Positions 32,496 to 42,156 are shown, counted from the stretch's first letter. The stretch: DNA of 64,000 bases from Leucobacter sp. UT-8R-CII-1-4 (GCF_030010235.1 NZ_JASCRS010000002.1:434001-498000), one strand, 5' to 3'. Translations and numbers: made by a program. The notes: generated from the sequence alone by a model not told the origin.

Positions 32496-35400
32496 CTATC
32501 GCTTCGCTCGCTCAGCAGCATGTGACCTGCGACGAGCAAGCATGCCACCGCCCACCAGCAGCGCGGCAAGCGCCGCAGTCCACACTGCAACCGAAACTTC
32601 ATTACTGCCCGTGCCCGGCAAGGCCTCTGCCGACGCCGCAGCCGAGGCGCCTGACGCAGCACCACTGCCTGCTTTGGCCAGACCTGTCACACCGTACAGA
32701 CTGAACGAAGTTGCGCTGAAACGAATCTTCGGATCCAGAATCTGCGCGGACATCGTTTCAAATGCTCCCTCCGCAGTGAGGTGCTGAACCTGGAGCAATG
32801 TGTGCGTATCAAGTTGCACCATTGAAAGCTCGACATCGACAGCATTTCCCACAGGAGGCTGCCAGCGTGTCTGGCTCAACGTATCCACAAGGTGAATGTC
32901 ATACAGCTTGACCAATGAGCGGCGCTCTGGCAACTGTGCCACAAAGTCGTCCAACATTGGGCCTCCGTTCACGGCAGTCACCACTACCCTGATGTGCCAA
33001 GGGAGCGTCTCGGAGGACACGCTCACTCCTTCCGCCGGGCTCGCATGGTTCACCAAACCTGCCTGCGCTTGGGCAGTGTGCAAATGATCAATCACGTTCT
33101 GCGGCAAGGCGGCTTGCTCTTCGTCGCTGAGTGCGTTCAAAGCATTACTTGCCTCAGCAACGGCATCGGCGTCTGCACCTGTCAGAATTGGCAGCTGCAC
33201 CTGTGCAATCTGCGTGCTCACCTCTTCTTGCGCGTCATTGGGCTCCACTGTCAGCACACCCGGCACAAAGGTCACCACATAGTTCGGGTGCGCGAATGGT
33301 TCACCCTCAATGATCGAGCGCTCGCCAAACGCTGGCCCGTCTGCCAGCGTGAGCGATCCAGCGAACACGTCGTTTCCAATAATCGTCGGGTTCGCAGTCC
33401 ATTCCAACGCCGAATCAATGTCACCAAACGCAGCCTGGGGATCCAACGCTGTAATGGTCACTGCACGTTTCAAGATCGTGAGCGTGAGGGCGGCCGTCGC
33501 CGGGTCATACTCCGAGTCTCCAGAAACTGTCGCAGTCACTTCGACCGTTCCGGCCGAAAGAATGGTCACAATACCCGTTGCTGGGTCCACCGTTGCCACA
33601 CCATTTTCTACCGGCATCGACCAGGTAACCCGGCCAGTACCCAGCCTGCCTGAACTTCTGAGCGTGAACGGCGCGTTTCCGTACACGGCCTCAGTATCCG
33701 CTGCGGCAACTATCGAGAACCCCGGTTGCGGCGTTCCTGGCACGTTTATCGCGCTGCTCGTTTCGCTCGTTGCCCTGAGATAGTACGCAGTGAGGCCAGA
33801 ATAACTGGCGGAGAACACATGTTCACCGCGCGCGGGAGCGTCAATACTGAGTGCTGCGACACCAGTATCCGAAACAGCTTGCGCAGCGCCAATAGCGACA
33901 TCGTTGTCGTAGAAGCGCACGGTTCCTCCCGTGAGCGGCTGGATGGCGCCGGCTGGGACCGATACCGTCGCCATCAGCTCAATGGGGTCGTTTCTGGTAG
34001 CGCCGCCACTTGCAACAACCTCAACAACCGGTTGCGCGGGTGTAACCGTGACAGTTAGCTGCGCACTTGCCGCGTCGTGTGTTCCGTCTGCAACAACTGC
34101 AGCACTCAGACAGGTAACACCGACTTTCATCGCGGTGAGCTGGTTGCCGCTGAGTTCAGCCACTTCTGGCACAGAAGAGAAATAGTGCACCTCTGCGCCG
34201 TCTGCCACGCCAGCAAGGGTGAGCGTGTAGGGAGCGTCGCCGTACACAATCGATGCGGTCACTCCTGAAATTTCCACGGAAGGTGTGAGCGGTTCGGCCT
34301 CAATACTGTCGTCTTCGACCGTGCACGCTGCTGAGGAATCGTACTCAAACTCGGGCTCTGGCCCATCTTCCACGATCGGAGCGACGACAAAGAGCGACGG
34401 GGAAACTGCTACCGCTTCAGGAGTGGTTGCCCAACCCGCGGCTGCCGAAGGGGTGATCCGCACGGTAAGTTCCGTCTCAACATCGGCTTCGGTGAGCGTG
34501 TAGTTCATTTCGGTTGCGCCAGCGATTGGCTCACCGTTGCGGTACCACTGAGCTGACTCGGTGACCGTGCTCGGCAAACCACCAAAGTTCACGTTCCAGT
34601 TTCCGTCGAGCGTAGCGGTGAGGGTGTCCCCCACCTGGGGTGGCATCGTGTCGCCTTCCCCAGGAGGCACTGACAATTGTGGTTGCGCACCAACGATTGT
34701 GACGGTTTTGGGCTCCGAAAATGCCCGAAATTCAATACGCACCTCAGTGCTGCGGTCGTATCTTGACATCACCGGAGACACCGGGGTGACACGCACCGCT
34801 TCACCCAGGGGGATCAGCGAGTCACCTGGACGCATCGCCGCATATGACTCACCATCGGCATGCCTGCCCTGGATCAACACGGTTTGCAGGTTGTTCAAAC
34901 TACCGTTGGTTTTCACTAGGCGCACACCGTCGGTCACATATCCACCACCGTTGCTGTTCAGCACTGGCACATTCGTAATCAGTGATCTCGCATCAATACC
35001 GATCGAATTTCGGTACTCAACCATGAAGTTGTATCGTTTATCGCCGTTGGCCACGGGGCTTGTCACGTTCAGACCGACGAGACCGGAGTTGAGTCCTGCC
35101 GCATTCAAAGTGAAGGTTTGGCTGACCCCGCCCGCGACGCTCACCTCGGTGGTCGCATCTCTAGGTAGCACTCCCATTGCGTACTGTTGCAACACGGTGG
35201 GTGAGACGAGCGCACCGCCATGCAGCGTGGTTGGACGTTGACCACCGAGCGCACTCCAAATGTCACCGTAGGCGATATCTACACACGCGCCATCAATCGC
35301 GTTTGAGCCAGCGGCCGGATTTTTGCTCACGTCCGACCAGTACCGCTCGGTCCGGTTTGCGTACCCAACCGGAGGCAGCCCGTAAGCGATCAGTCCATCA

Positions 35401-37616
35401 AAGTATGGCGCCGCGCACTTCCTCGACATCGAATGCCAGAGCCCGAGGTTGTGTCCCATTTCGTGCACTACACCGCTGACCATGGTTTGTGGATCTTGTT
35501 GGTTTCCCGCGAGTGCCATATTTTCGCGTAGCCAACCGCCAGCGTGCAGACTGTAGATGCCACCTATGCCAATCTCGCTACCGCTGCAGGCCGTGCCAGT
35601 ATCAGTAAAAACGATCAGGTGCGTACTCCTGGTTGAGTTGTTGTAATAAGCGGTGGTTCGCCCAGGCGCAAGTGCTGCTGTCGCTTCGGAAAGTGCCTTG
35701 TTGACATAGATGAGGCTGCCATCAGTGTCTTTTTGGCAAGCGTCATAGGCTGATATCACTTTGATTGATTGATTGACGCTGAAGCCGCTGATCGCACCGT
35801 ACGTGGCTTGCATCCAAAACTCGCCTGAGGCTTGTACCACTTTCGCCAGATCTTCGGTGGTGTAGCCGTACGCATCCAACCGGTCTTTTGGTAGCAGCAT
35901 CACTACATCGGCACTGTGCGCTTTCACGACTGAGGCGCCAGTATTTCCGAACGCTGCGACGCTCGCAGCCGCATACGACACATCCCAGTTGTTATATAGC
36001 TGAGCGTTCAACGGGCCAGCTGTGTTGGTGGTATTACCGACCAGATTTGCCTCGTAGGTCTCTTGCAGGTTCACTTTTGGCCAAACTGCGCTTGATGCTG
36101 ACACTTCCTCAGTGTGAGCTGCGGCAGAGGCTGTGTTGTCGGTGAAGACGCTCTGCCCCACTGTGATTCGCGGCAGCAATGCTTGCATGGCGCCAATGGC
36201 TCCGCCTGAGCCGTTTTGCGGAGCAAACGGATTCTCTGCCGTGTTTCTAGTGAACGTTGAGTGTTGAACGCTCAGAGTTCCGTTGCCATTTTCCAGGTCG
36301 ATCGCACCACCCCGAGCTGTGCTGTTTTGCAGATCGGCATCGGCGTCTGCGCCTGATCCGATAGCAGCACCAAGCACGATCGAACGGTTCTCGGTGAAGG
36401 CGCAGCTCACACAAGCGGTAAATGTTTTGCTTTGCCCAATGCTGCTCGCAATTGCACCGCCAAAACTGCCGCCTGCCCCAAGCATGCGGGCCTCATTTTC
36501 AGCGAAGGTCGAGTCGTCGATACTCAGTGAAACTGTGGGCAAACTGCTGCCCGCTGCAGGGTCAATACCGATCGCGCCACCCGCGGCGATACCACCGCGA
36601 GCGCTCACTGTATTGCCCTCGAACGTGGTGCCTGAGATGCTCACCACCTCGGCGCTTTTGGTCGTGGTCATACGGATGCCAATGGCACCACCGGTCACTG
36701 TTGTCCCGAACGGTGCCTCACTATGCGCTGCGTTGCGTACAAAGTTTGAGTCAGTGATGGTGACCCGCTGATCTTTTCGCGCATCAACCATCACCACGCC
36801 GATGGCACCACCGGAGAGGTTCGTAGTCTCGGTAACGGTGGTGTTGTGCTCGAAACGAGTACGAACCACGTCGAGCGATCCGGTTCGGATTGCTACCGAT
36901 TGGCCGCGACTACTCGAGATGGTGCCCTGAAAATTGCAGTTCTTAACGGTGGTGTCGAAGCCAGCCTTGCCAATAAACACCGCTGGTTCTTTCCCAATGT
37001 TTGGGTGCTGGCTTGTGCTGTCGTCCAGGTCTCGCATCGAGGTATCGATGGTAGCGACCAGCCCGCTGACACCGCCGCCATCGAACGTTCCGTTATAGAA
37101 AGTGAAGCTGCCGCCTGATCGGCCAAGTTTAGTGAGATATGAGAGCGGCGAGTTATTAATAATCGTGTGGCCGTTGGCGTTGATTTCAACATCTCCGAGT
37201 ACCGCACCCCAACCGGTGCCATCGGTGCTACCGGTGTTTGTGTGGCCAAAGATAGTGCCATTCGTGTTTGCGGCACTTGTTTGCACTCGTTTGCGAGTGT
37301 AGTTACTCGCAATCACTAAATCGCTATCCAGGGTGATCTTGAGCGTGCGACCCAAACGGTCATTGGCGCTGATAAATGTTTGGATATTTGCGAGGGTAGG
37401 AGAGGCAGTCATCACCATGATGTCGTCTGCGGCACGCGCAAGAGCCGAGCTGAGTACGCTCCCCGCAATAAGCATCGCGATCACGGTCGCCATTGCGAGC
37501 GCCGCAGTAACACGGTCAGCAAACATCCGCGCAAAACGAGAGTTTTGCTGCTGCCAGTGAGGTTGCCCCGCAAAAGGCAACGTCGTGGTCAGAAGGGTGC
37601 GGCGAATCGTTGGCAC
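32496..37616 (-). CDS. Giant wall-anchored metalloprotease/adhesin: Pmp-like repeats, metzincin domain, Ig-like domains, LPGTG
   Basis: This protein has about 1,706 residues. The GTG start is chosen for GGGAG nine bases upstream. A long N-region precedes a signal helix ending ALARA. Residues about 120-500 form a parallel beta-helix with alternating GGAI and FxxN units (FVRN, FEGN, FAEN, FTEN, FTRN, FTDN), the repeat style of chlamydial Pmp proteins. A metalloprotease domain follows, with HEMGHNLGLWH at 718-728 (HExxHxxGxxH, metzincin). The usual Met-turn appears as YGDIWSALG, Leu replacing Met. An Ig-like module (about 990-1055), a Big_5-type Ig domain (about 1195-1300) and an MBG-like domain (about 1300-1450) come next. 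LPGTG (1666-1670), a helix and an Arg/Lys tail end the protein. It is probably surface-exposed and proteolytic or adhesive; target unknown. Confidence 0.88.
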   Translation of the reverse strand: MPTIRRTLLTTTLPFAGQPHWQQQNSRFARMFADRVTAALAMATVIAMLIAGSVLSSALARAADDIMVMTASPTLANIQTFISANDRLGRTLKITLDSDLVIASNYTRKRVQTSAANTNGTIFGHTNTGSTDGTGWGAVLGDVEINANGHTIINNSPLSYLTKLGRSGGSFTFYNGTFDGGGVSGLVATIDTSMRDLDDSTSQHPNIGKEPAVFIGKAGFDTTVKNCNFQGTISSSRGQSVAIRTGSLDVVRTRFEHNTTVTETTNLSGGAIGVVMVDARKDQRVTITDSNFVRNAAHSEAPFGTTVTGGAIGIRMTTTKSAEVVSISGTTFEGNTVSARGGIAAGGAIGIDPAAGSSLPTVSLSIDDSTFAENEARMLGAGGSFGGAIASSIGQSKTFTACVSCAFTENRSIVLGAAIGSGADADADLQNSTARGGAIDLENGNGTLSVQHSTFTRNTAENPFAPQNGSGGAIGAMQALLPRITVGQSVFTDNTASAAAHTEEVSASSAVWPKVNLQETYEANLVGNTTNTAGPLNAQLYNNWDVSYAAASVAAFGNTGASVVKAHSADVVMLLPKDRLDAYGYTTEDLAKVVQASGEFWMQATYGAISGFSVNQSIKVISAYDACQKDTDGSLIYVNKALSEATAALAPGRTTAYYNNSTRSTHLIVFTDTGTACSGSEIGIGGIYSLHAGGWLRENMALAGNQQDPQTMVSGVVHEMGHNLGLWHSMSRKCAAPYFDGLIAYGLPPVGYANRTERYWSDVSKNPAAGSNAIDGACVDIAYGDIWSALGGQRPTTLHGGALVSPTVLQQYAMGVLPRDATTEVSVAGGVSQTFTLNAAGLNSGLVGLNVTSPVANGDKRYNFMVEYRNSIGIDARSLITNVPVLNSNGGGYVTDGVRLVKTNGSLNNLQTVLIQGRHADGESYAAMRPGDSLIPLGEAVRVTPVSPVMSRYDRSTEVRIEFRAFSEPKTVTIVGAQPQLSVPPGEGDTMPPQVGDTLTATLDGNWNVNFGGLPSTVTESAQWYRNGEPIAGATEMNYTLTEADVETELTVRITPSAAAGWATTPEAVAVSPSLFVVAPIVEDGPEPEFEYDSSAACTVEDDSIEAEPLTPSVEISGVTASIVYGDAPYTLTLAGVADGAEVHYFSSVPEVAELSGNQLTAMKVGVTCLSAAVVADGTHDAASAQLTVTVTPAQPVVEVVASGGATRNDPIELMATVSVPAGAIQPLTGGTVRFYDNDVAIGAAQAVSDTGVAALSIDAPARGEHVFSASYSGLTAYYLRATSETSSAINVPGTPQPGFSIVAAADTEAVYGNAPFTLRSSGRLGTGRVTWSMPVENGVATVDPATGIVTILSAGTVEVTATVSGDSEYDPATAALTLTILKRAVTITALDPQAAFGDIDSALEWTANPTIIGNDVFAGSLTLADGPAFGERSIIEGEPFAHPNYVVTFVPGVLTVEPNDAQEEVSTQIAQVQLPILTGADADAVAEASNALNALSDEEQAALPQNVIDHLHTAQAQAGLVNHASPAEGVSVSSETLPWHIRVVVTAVNGGPMLDDFVAQLPERRSLVKLYDIHLVDTLSQTRWQPPVGNAVDVELSMVQLDTHTLLQVQHLTAEGAFETMSAQILDPKIRFSATSFSLYGVTGLAKAGSGAASGASAAASAEALPGTGSNEVSVAVWTAALAALLVGGGMLARRRSHAAERAKR

Positions 37617-37780
37617 GGGGCAGGACTCCCAAGGTGTCGAAATAAATACGAACACTGTGCTGAGAGACGACGCTCCGTTTGAGGAGCTTTCTCAGGGGGC
37701 TGCACTGTATCGAGTGAAGATTAATCTACGTGGCTCCGACAGGTCAAGCTGCGCCAAGATCTACTATCACTGAACAAAAA

Positions 37781-37844
37781 ACCCTCACCGAAATGAGGGT
37801 CGGCTTCGCGGGGGCTCGTCCGTTTCGAACGAGACCCCGCGAAG
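37781..37844 (-). terminator. Double hairpin terminator after the deo operon
   Basis: Two hairpins stand in series. ACCCTCA/TGAGGGT (37781-37787 with 37794-37800) is followed on the minus strand by a TTTTTTG run. CTTCGCGGGG/CCCCGCGAAG (37804-37813 with 37835-37844) has a nested CTCGT/ACGAG stem. They close the deo operon and separate it from the giant surface-protein gene. The rest of the 37617-37848 gap holds that gene's upstream region; no other gene is seen. Confidence 0.8.
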
Positions 37845-37848
37845 GAAT

Positions 37849-38700
37849 TTAGACCATACTCTTTGGATGCCACACGGTCTTCACCTCGGTGAATGCCGCG
37901 ATGCGCTGCGGTGAAGCCAGAATCTCGCCAGGCTCGATAACCCGGGTGAGTGTTTCAGCTGCGCGCACCTGCAGGTCGATCCAGTCGATGTCTGCGGCGC
38001 CCGCAAGGTCAAGGACGTTGACGTCAGCGTGATCCGCCAGCCACGGTGCCATCTCAGCTGGCGCACCGGTGAGAACGTTTACGACACCACCCGGCACGTC
38101 GCTCGTGGCAAGCACCTCGGCGAAACTAATCGCCGAAAGCGGGAAAGCCTCGCTTGCGATCACAACTACGGAGTTGCCCGAGACCAGTGCTGGCGCGACT
38201 GCCGAGACCAGGCCGAGTAGTGCGTCTTGCTGCGGAGCAACAATCGCTGCGACCCCGCTTGGCTCGGGCGCTGAAATGTTGAAGTATGCGCCCGCAACAG
38301 GGTTCAGATTGCCAGCAACCTGTGCGTACTTATCGCACCAACCCGCGTACCAGACCCAAAGATCGACAGCTGCATCAACCTGTGCACCGGCAACGGCAGC
38401 TGAAACGCCCTGCTGTGAGACGATTTCGTCTACAAACTGAGCCCGACGACCCTCGAGCACTTCTGCGACTCGATAGAGCACCTGGCCGCGGTTGTATGCG
38501 GTGGCACCGGCCCATTTCGCTTGTGCAGCGCGGGCGGCAACTACCGCATCGCGGGCGTCTTTACGCGAGGCCTTCGACGCATTTGCAAGGAACTCACCCT
38601 TTGGTGAGCGCACCTCGTACACACGCCCTGATTCGCTGCGCGGAAACGCTCCCCCGATAGCGAGCTTATAGGTCTTCGGAATAGTCATACGCGCGCTCAT
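37849..38700 (-). CDS. Truncated aldehyde-dehydrogenase-family protein lacking the catalytic cysteine region
   Basis: This 283-residue protein matches the N-terminal half of aldehyde dehydrogenases (Rossmann-type cofactor region: LAIGGAFPRSESGR, VVAARAAQAKW, EPSGVAAIVAPQQDALLGLVSA, DVPGGVVNVLTG). It stops before the catalytic Glu and Cys segments; a short unrelated tail (VIEPGEILASPQRIAAFTEV, WHPKSM) ends it. The frame is intact. The start overlaps the full-length dehydrogenase stop by four bases, so it is translationally coupled and not a decayed copy. It may be a regulatory or structural partner of that enzyme; independent catalysis is unlikely. Last gene of the deo operon. Confidence 0.82.
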   Translation of the reverse strand: MSARMTIPKTYKLAIGGAFPRSESGRVYEVRSPKGEFLANASKASRKDARDAVVAARAAQAKWAGATAYNRGQVLYRVAEVLEGRRAQFVDEIVSQQGVSAAVAGAQVDAAVDLWVWYAGWCDKYAQVAGNLNPVAGAYFNISAPEPSGVAAIVAPQQDALLGLVSAVAPALVSGNSVVVIASEAFPLSAISFAEVLATSDVPGGVVNVLTGAPAEMAPWLADHADVNVLDLAGAADIDWIDLQVRAAETLTRVIEPGEILASPQRIAAFTEVKTVWHPKSMV

Positions 38701-40139
38701 GCTGATGCTCCCTTCAGGTAAGCAGCGAGGCCCTGTTTGCCGCCCTCGCGGCCGTAGCCCGATTCCTTGTAACCGCCGAATGGGCTCGACGGATCAAAAC
38801 GGTTAAACGTGTTCGCCCAAACGACGCCAGCCCGCAGACGATCAGCAACCGCGAGAATTCGCGATCCCTTGTCGCTCCAAATGCCAGCGGAAAGGCCGTA
38901 GGGCGTGTTGTTCGCCTTCGCAACGGCCTCGTCTGGCGTGCGGAAAGTCATCACAGAGAGCACCGGCCCGAAGACCTCTTCGCGCGCAATCCGGTGCGAG
39001 GTTTCAACACCCGTGAAAATCGTGGGCGCGAACCAGAAACCCTGCTCTGGAATCTCACAGGCCGGGCTCCAACGTTCAGCACCCTCGGCCTCGCCGATAT
39101 TACTGAGCTCAGTAATACGTGCAAGCTGAGCGGCTGAATTAATAGCTCCGATGTCGGTGTTCTTATCCAGCGGATCGCCGAGCCGAAGCGTCGAGAGTCG
39201 CTGCTTGAGGCGATCAACAACCTCGTCATGAATGGACTCCTGCACAAGCAGGCGACTGCCTGCACAGCAGACATGCCCCTGGTTGAAGAAGATGCCATTC
39301 ACAATGCCTTCAACGGCCTGCTCGATTGGCGCATCATCAAACACAATGTTTGCTGCCTTGCCGCCAAGCTCAAGTGTGAGGCTCTTGCCGGTGCCAGCAA
39401 CCGCACGGGCAATTTCACGACCGACAGCCGTCGATCCGGTGAATGCGACCTTGTTTACATCGCTGTGCCGTACAAGCGACGCACCGGTTGCACCGGCGCC
39501 TGTGACGATGTTCACGACACCGGCTGGCAGGTCGGCTTGCTGCAGAATTTCTGCGAAGATCAGCGCGGTGAGCGAGGTGGTTTCGGCTGGTTTCAGCACA
39601 ACAGTGTTGCCTGCGGCGAGCGCCGGTGCGACTTTCCAAGCCAGCATCAGTAGCGGGAAGTTCCAGGGAATAACCTGGCCTGCGACCCCGAGTGACTGCG
39701 GATTTGCCCCGGCGCCAGCGTAATCAAGCTTGTCTGCCCAGCCGGCGTAGTAGAAGAACCAGGCCGCGACAAGAGGAACGTCAACGTCGCGGCTTTCGCG
39801 AATTGGTTTGCCGTTGTCAAGGCTTTCGGCGACGGCAAGTTCGCGGGCGCGTTCTTGCACGAGGCGAGCGATGCGGAAGAGGTACTTACCGCGGTCGCGC
39901 CCTGACATCTTTGACCAGACCTTGCTGTGCGCTCGGCGAGCTGCCGCAACCGCAAGATCAATGTCTTCGTCTGAACCGATTGAGATCGAAGCGATCTTCG
40001 ACTCGTCGGCGGGTGAAATAGTGTCGAAGAGGCCACCGCGGCCCTCAACAAACTCGCCATCGATGAACAGCCCGTAGCTGTCTTTCAACTGCAAAATGCT
40101 GCGCGACTCGGGAGCCGGCGCGTATTCAAGAAATCCCAT
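38697..40139 (-). CDS. NAD(P)-dependent aldehyde dehydrogenase of the deoxyribose pathway
   Basis: This full-length 480-residue aldehyde dehydrogenase has catalytic Glu257 in LELGG and a nucleophilic cysteine (Cys291) in NQGHVCCAGSR. The cofactor-binding IPWNFPLLMLAWKVAPALAAGNT and the C-terminal SPFGGYKESGYGREGG are all present. It lies 17 bases after deoC, so the probable substrate is acetaldehyde from the DeoC reaction, oxidised to acetate. No CoA-acylating motif was recognised. It is followed with overlap by the truncated paralogue. Confidence 0.9.
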   Translation of the reverse strand: MGFLEYAPAPESRSILQLKDSYGLFIDGEFVEGRGGLFDTISPADESKIASISIGSDEDIDLAVAAARRAHSKVWSKMSGRDRGKYLFRIARLVQERARELAVAESLDNGKPIRESRDVDVPLVAAWFFYYAGWADKLDYAGAGANPQSLGVAGQVIPWNFPLLMLAWKVAPALAAGNTVVLKPAETTSLTALIFAEILQQADLPAGVVNIVTGAGATGASLVRHSDVNKVAFTGSTAVGREIARAVAGTGKSLTLELGGKAANIVFDDAPIEQAVEGIVNGIFFNQGHVCCAGSRLLVQESIHDEVVDRLKQRLSTLRLGDPLDKNTDIGAINSAAQLARITELSNIGEAEGAERWSPACEIPEQGFWFAPTIFTGVETSHRIAREEVFGPVLSVMTFRTPDEAVAKANNTPYGLSAGIWSDKGSRILAVADRLRAGVVWANTFNRFDPSSPFGGYKESGYGREGGKQGLAAYLKGASA

Positions 40140-40156
40140 GATGCTCCCTAGACGTT

Positions 40157-41170
40157 CTAATCGATCGTGACGTAGTCAGGGCCGGAGTAGCGGCCAGTGG
40201 TGAGTTTTTGACGCTGCAGAAGAACGTCGTTCAGCAGGCTTGATGCGCCGAAACGGAAAAGATGAGGCTGTAGCCACTCTTCGCCAACAGTCTCGGCCAC
40301 ATGTACGAGGTACTTCACGGCATCTTTCGAGGTGCGAATACCTCCAGCTGGTTTTACGCCGATCTTCTCGCCGGTGAGGCGATACCAATCGCGAGCCACC
40401 TCAAGCATGAGGAGCGTGACAGGCAGTGTTGCTGCCGGCTGTACCTTGCCGGTTGAGGTCTTGATGAAGTCGCCCCCGGCAAGAATCGAGAGCCATGAAG
40501 CGCGCTTGATATTGTCGTAGGTTTTCAGCTCGCCTGTTTCGAGAATCACTTTCAGCGAGGCGAAGCTACCGTCTGGTCGGGCGCACGCTGCCTTCACCTG
40601 AACGATTTCGTTGTACACCTTGAGATAGTTCCCAGAGAGAAATGCGCCACGGTCGATAACCATGTCGATTTCATCTGCGCCGGCCGCAACCGCGTCACGT
40701 GTATCGGCGAGCTTCACCTCAAGCGAGGCCCTACCGCTGGGGAAGGCAGTCGCGACTGCAGCAACAGAAATCTTGCCATCGTCAGGGTCGCCATGCGTCT
40801 CGCCGAGAGCCTCAACAACGTACGGAACCATGTCGCCGTACACACAGATCGCTGCGACCTGCGGGCAGCTGGGGTCCGATGGGTCCGGGTGCATTGCTTT
40901 GGTTGCGAGCGAGCGCACCTTGCCCGGGGTGTCTGCGCCTTCGAGGGTCGTGAGGTCAATCAAAGCGATGATCTTATCGAGCGCCCAGACTTTTGAGCTG
41001 GTTTTGATTGAGCGAGTGCTGAGTGCTGCCGATCGCTGCTCCAGCCCAACCGCATCAACACCGGGAAGTCCGTGCAGCACGTTCCTCAGCTTCTCATTGT
41101 CGGGGTGCGCTCCCAACAGTTCCGAGACCAGGCTGCCACGATCGGCGCCGGTCAGTTGATCCGTCGTCAT
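40157..41170 (-). CDS. deoC: Deoxyribose-phosphate aldolase
   Basis: This 337-residue class I aldolase splits 2-deoxyribose-5-phosphate into glyceraldehyde-3-phosphate and acetaldehyde. The Schiff-base lysine is expected in DFIKTSTGK. DEIDMVIDRGAFLSG and KVILETGEL are also conserved. The ATG at 41170 has GGAGG four bases upstream; the open frame extends 18 codons further without homology. An N-terminal extension of about 90 residues, compared with the short E. coli enzyme class, is usual for the longer bacterial branch. Its start overlaps the deoR stop (ATGA). Confidence 0.95.
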   Translation of the reverse strand: MTTDQLTGADRGSLVSELLGAHPDNEKLRNVLHGLPGVDAVGLEQRSAALSTRSIKTSSKVWALDKIIALIDLTTLEGADTPGKVRSLATKAMHPDPSDPSCPQVAAICVYGDMVPYVVEALGETHGDPDDGKISVAAVATAFPSGRASLEVKLADTRDAVAAGADEIDMVIDRGAFLSGNYLKVYNEIVQVKAACARPDGSFASLKVILETGELKTYDNIKRASWLSILAGGDFIKTSTGKVQPAATLPVTLLMLEVARDWYRLTGEKIGVKPAGGIRTSKDAVKYLVHVAETVGEEWLQPHLFRFGASSLLNDVLLQRQKLTTGRYSGPDYVTID

Positions 41171-42117
41171 AGTTCCTCCAAGAGTGCTCTGGCGGTCATT
41201 TCGTCTGTAATTACTGTGCTGCACATGCCTGAACTCACTACGGTTCGCGCGATGTCGTGCTTGTTTTCACCGACGGTGACAAACACAGAGCTCGTTGCTT
41301 CGCGCAAACGATTCAGGCTGATACCCACGGTGCGGGCATCAAGTTCTGGGTCAACGATGTTGCCGTCAGCGTCGATATACCTGCCGAGCACGTCACCAAC
41401 TGCTCCTCGCCTAGCTAGTTCGTCGACGTCCTCGTGATTGAGATAGCCGTTTTCGACGTGTGCGGAGTTGTAGTCGCAAACGCCCGCGGTAAAGAGATAT
41501 ACATCTGCTTCGCTTGCCTGTGCCAAAACGCCGGCCACTGTTCGATCAGATTCGATTGCGAGCTTTGTTTCGAGTCGGTCGAGGATCGCCGGGCTTGGCA
41601 ACAGCACAGCTTGGCCGGAGGCTTTTCGCGCGATTGTGGTTGCGAGTGATGATGCGCTGCCTGGGCGTCGATTGACGCTTACGCCGCCGTTCATCTGCAC
41701 CACTTTGACTGACCTGGCCCAGCCTTCTTTGAGTTCGGCCGCGACTGCGGTGAGCGTTCGACCCCAGCTGACAGCTATCGTGTCTGGGACGGGGCGGAGT
41801 GTGGTGAGTTGATCCGCTGCCGCTCTTGCGACGCGTTTCAGGTCGTCTGCGGAATCGCTGCTTGCCGGTACGACGACAGCTTCGGAAAGGTCGTAGCGCT
41901 CGCGCAGTTCACGTTCAAGCCCGAGCCGTCGGGCGCGTGGATGCACAATTTCTATGCGCACAATGCCCGCGGTACGCGCTTCGGTGAGCAGCCGTCCCAC
42001 TTTGAACCGTGAGAGGCCTAGGAGTGCACCGATTTCGTCTTGGGTTTTGCCTTCTTCGTAGTAAAGCTCGGCGACACGCACGATGACGAGATCCTTGTCC
42101 AAGATCGCATCGCTCAT
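41167..42117 (-). CDS. deoR: SorC/DeoR-type sugar-phosphate-responsive regulator of deo genes
   Basis: This 316-residue SorC-family regulator has an N-terminal HTH (ELYYEEGKTQDEIGALLGLS, FKVGRLLTEA) and a large C-terminal sugar-binding domain (VSWGRTLTAVAAEL, MNGGVSV). B. subtilis DeoR, which senses deoxyribose-5-phosphate, belongs here. The ATG at 42117 is where homology begins. It overlaps deoC by four bases and heads the deoR-deoC-ALDH-ALDH' operon. The palindrome TTGCTCATATGAGCAA lies 40 bases upstream and recurs upstream of the nucleoside-uptake operon, which supports both autoregulation and a two-operon regulon. Confidence 0.9.
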   Translation of the reverse strand: MSDAILDKDLVIVRVAELYYEEGKTQDEIGALLGLSRFKVGRLLTEARTAGIVRIEIVHPRARRLGLERELRERYDLSEAVVVPASSDSADDLKRVARAAADQLTTLRPVPDTIAVSWGRTLTAVAAELKEGWARSVKVVQMNGGVSVNRRPGSASSLATTIARKASGQAVLLPSPAILDRLETKLAIESDRTVAGVLAQASEADVYLFTAGVCDYNSAHVENGYLNHEDVDELARRGAVGDVLGRYIDADGNIVDPELDARTVGISLNRLREATSSVFVTVGENKHDIARTVVSSGMCSTVITDEMTARALLEEL

Positions 42118-42156
42118 GACTTGAGGATACGTTGTTTCGCACCTCTGCGCACTCAG

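Noticed and set aside
37849-38700. Frameshifted or decayed aldehyde dehydrogenase
   Set aside because: The frame is intact, starts with a four-base overlap and ends in its own tail; the neighbouring full-length gene is complete, so it is a separate short gene.
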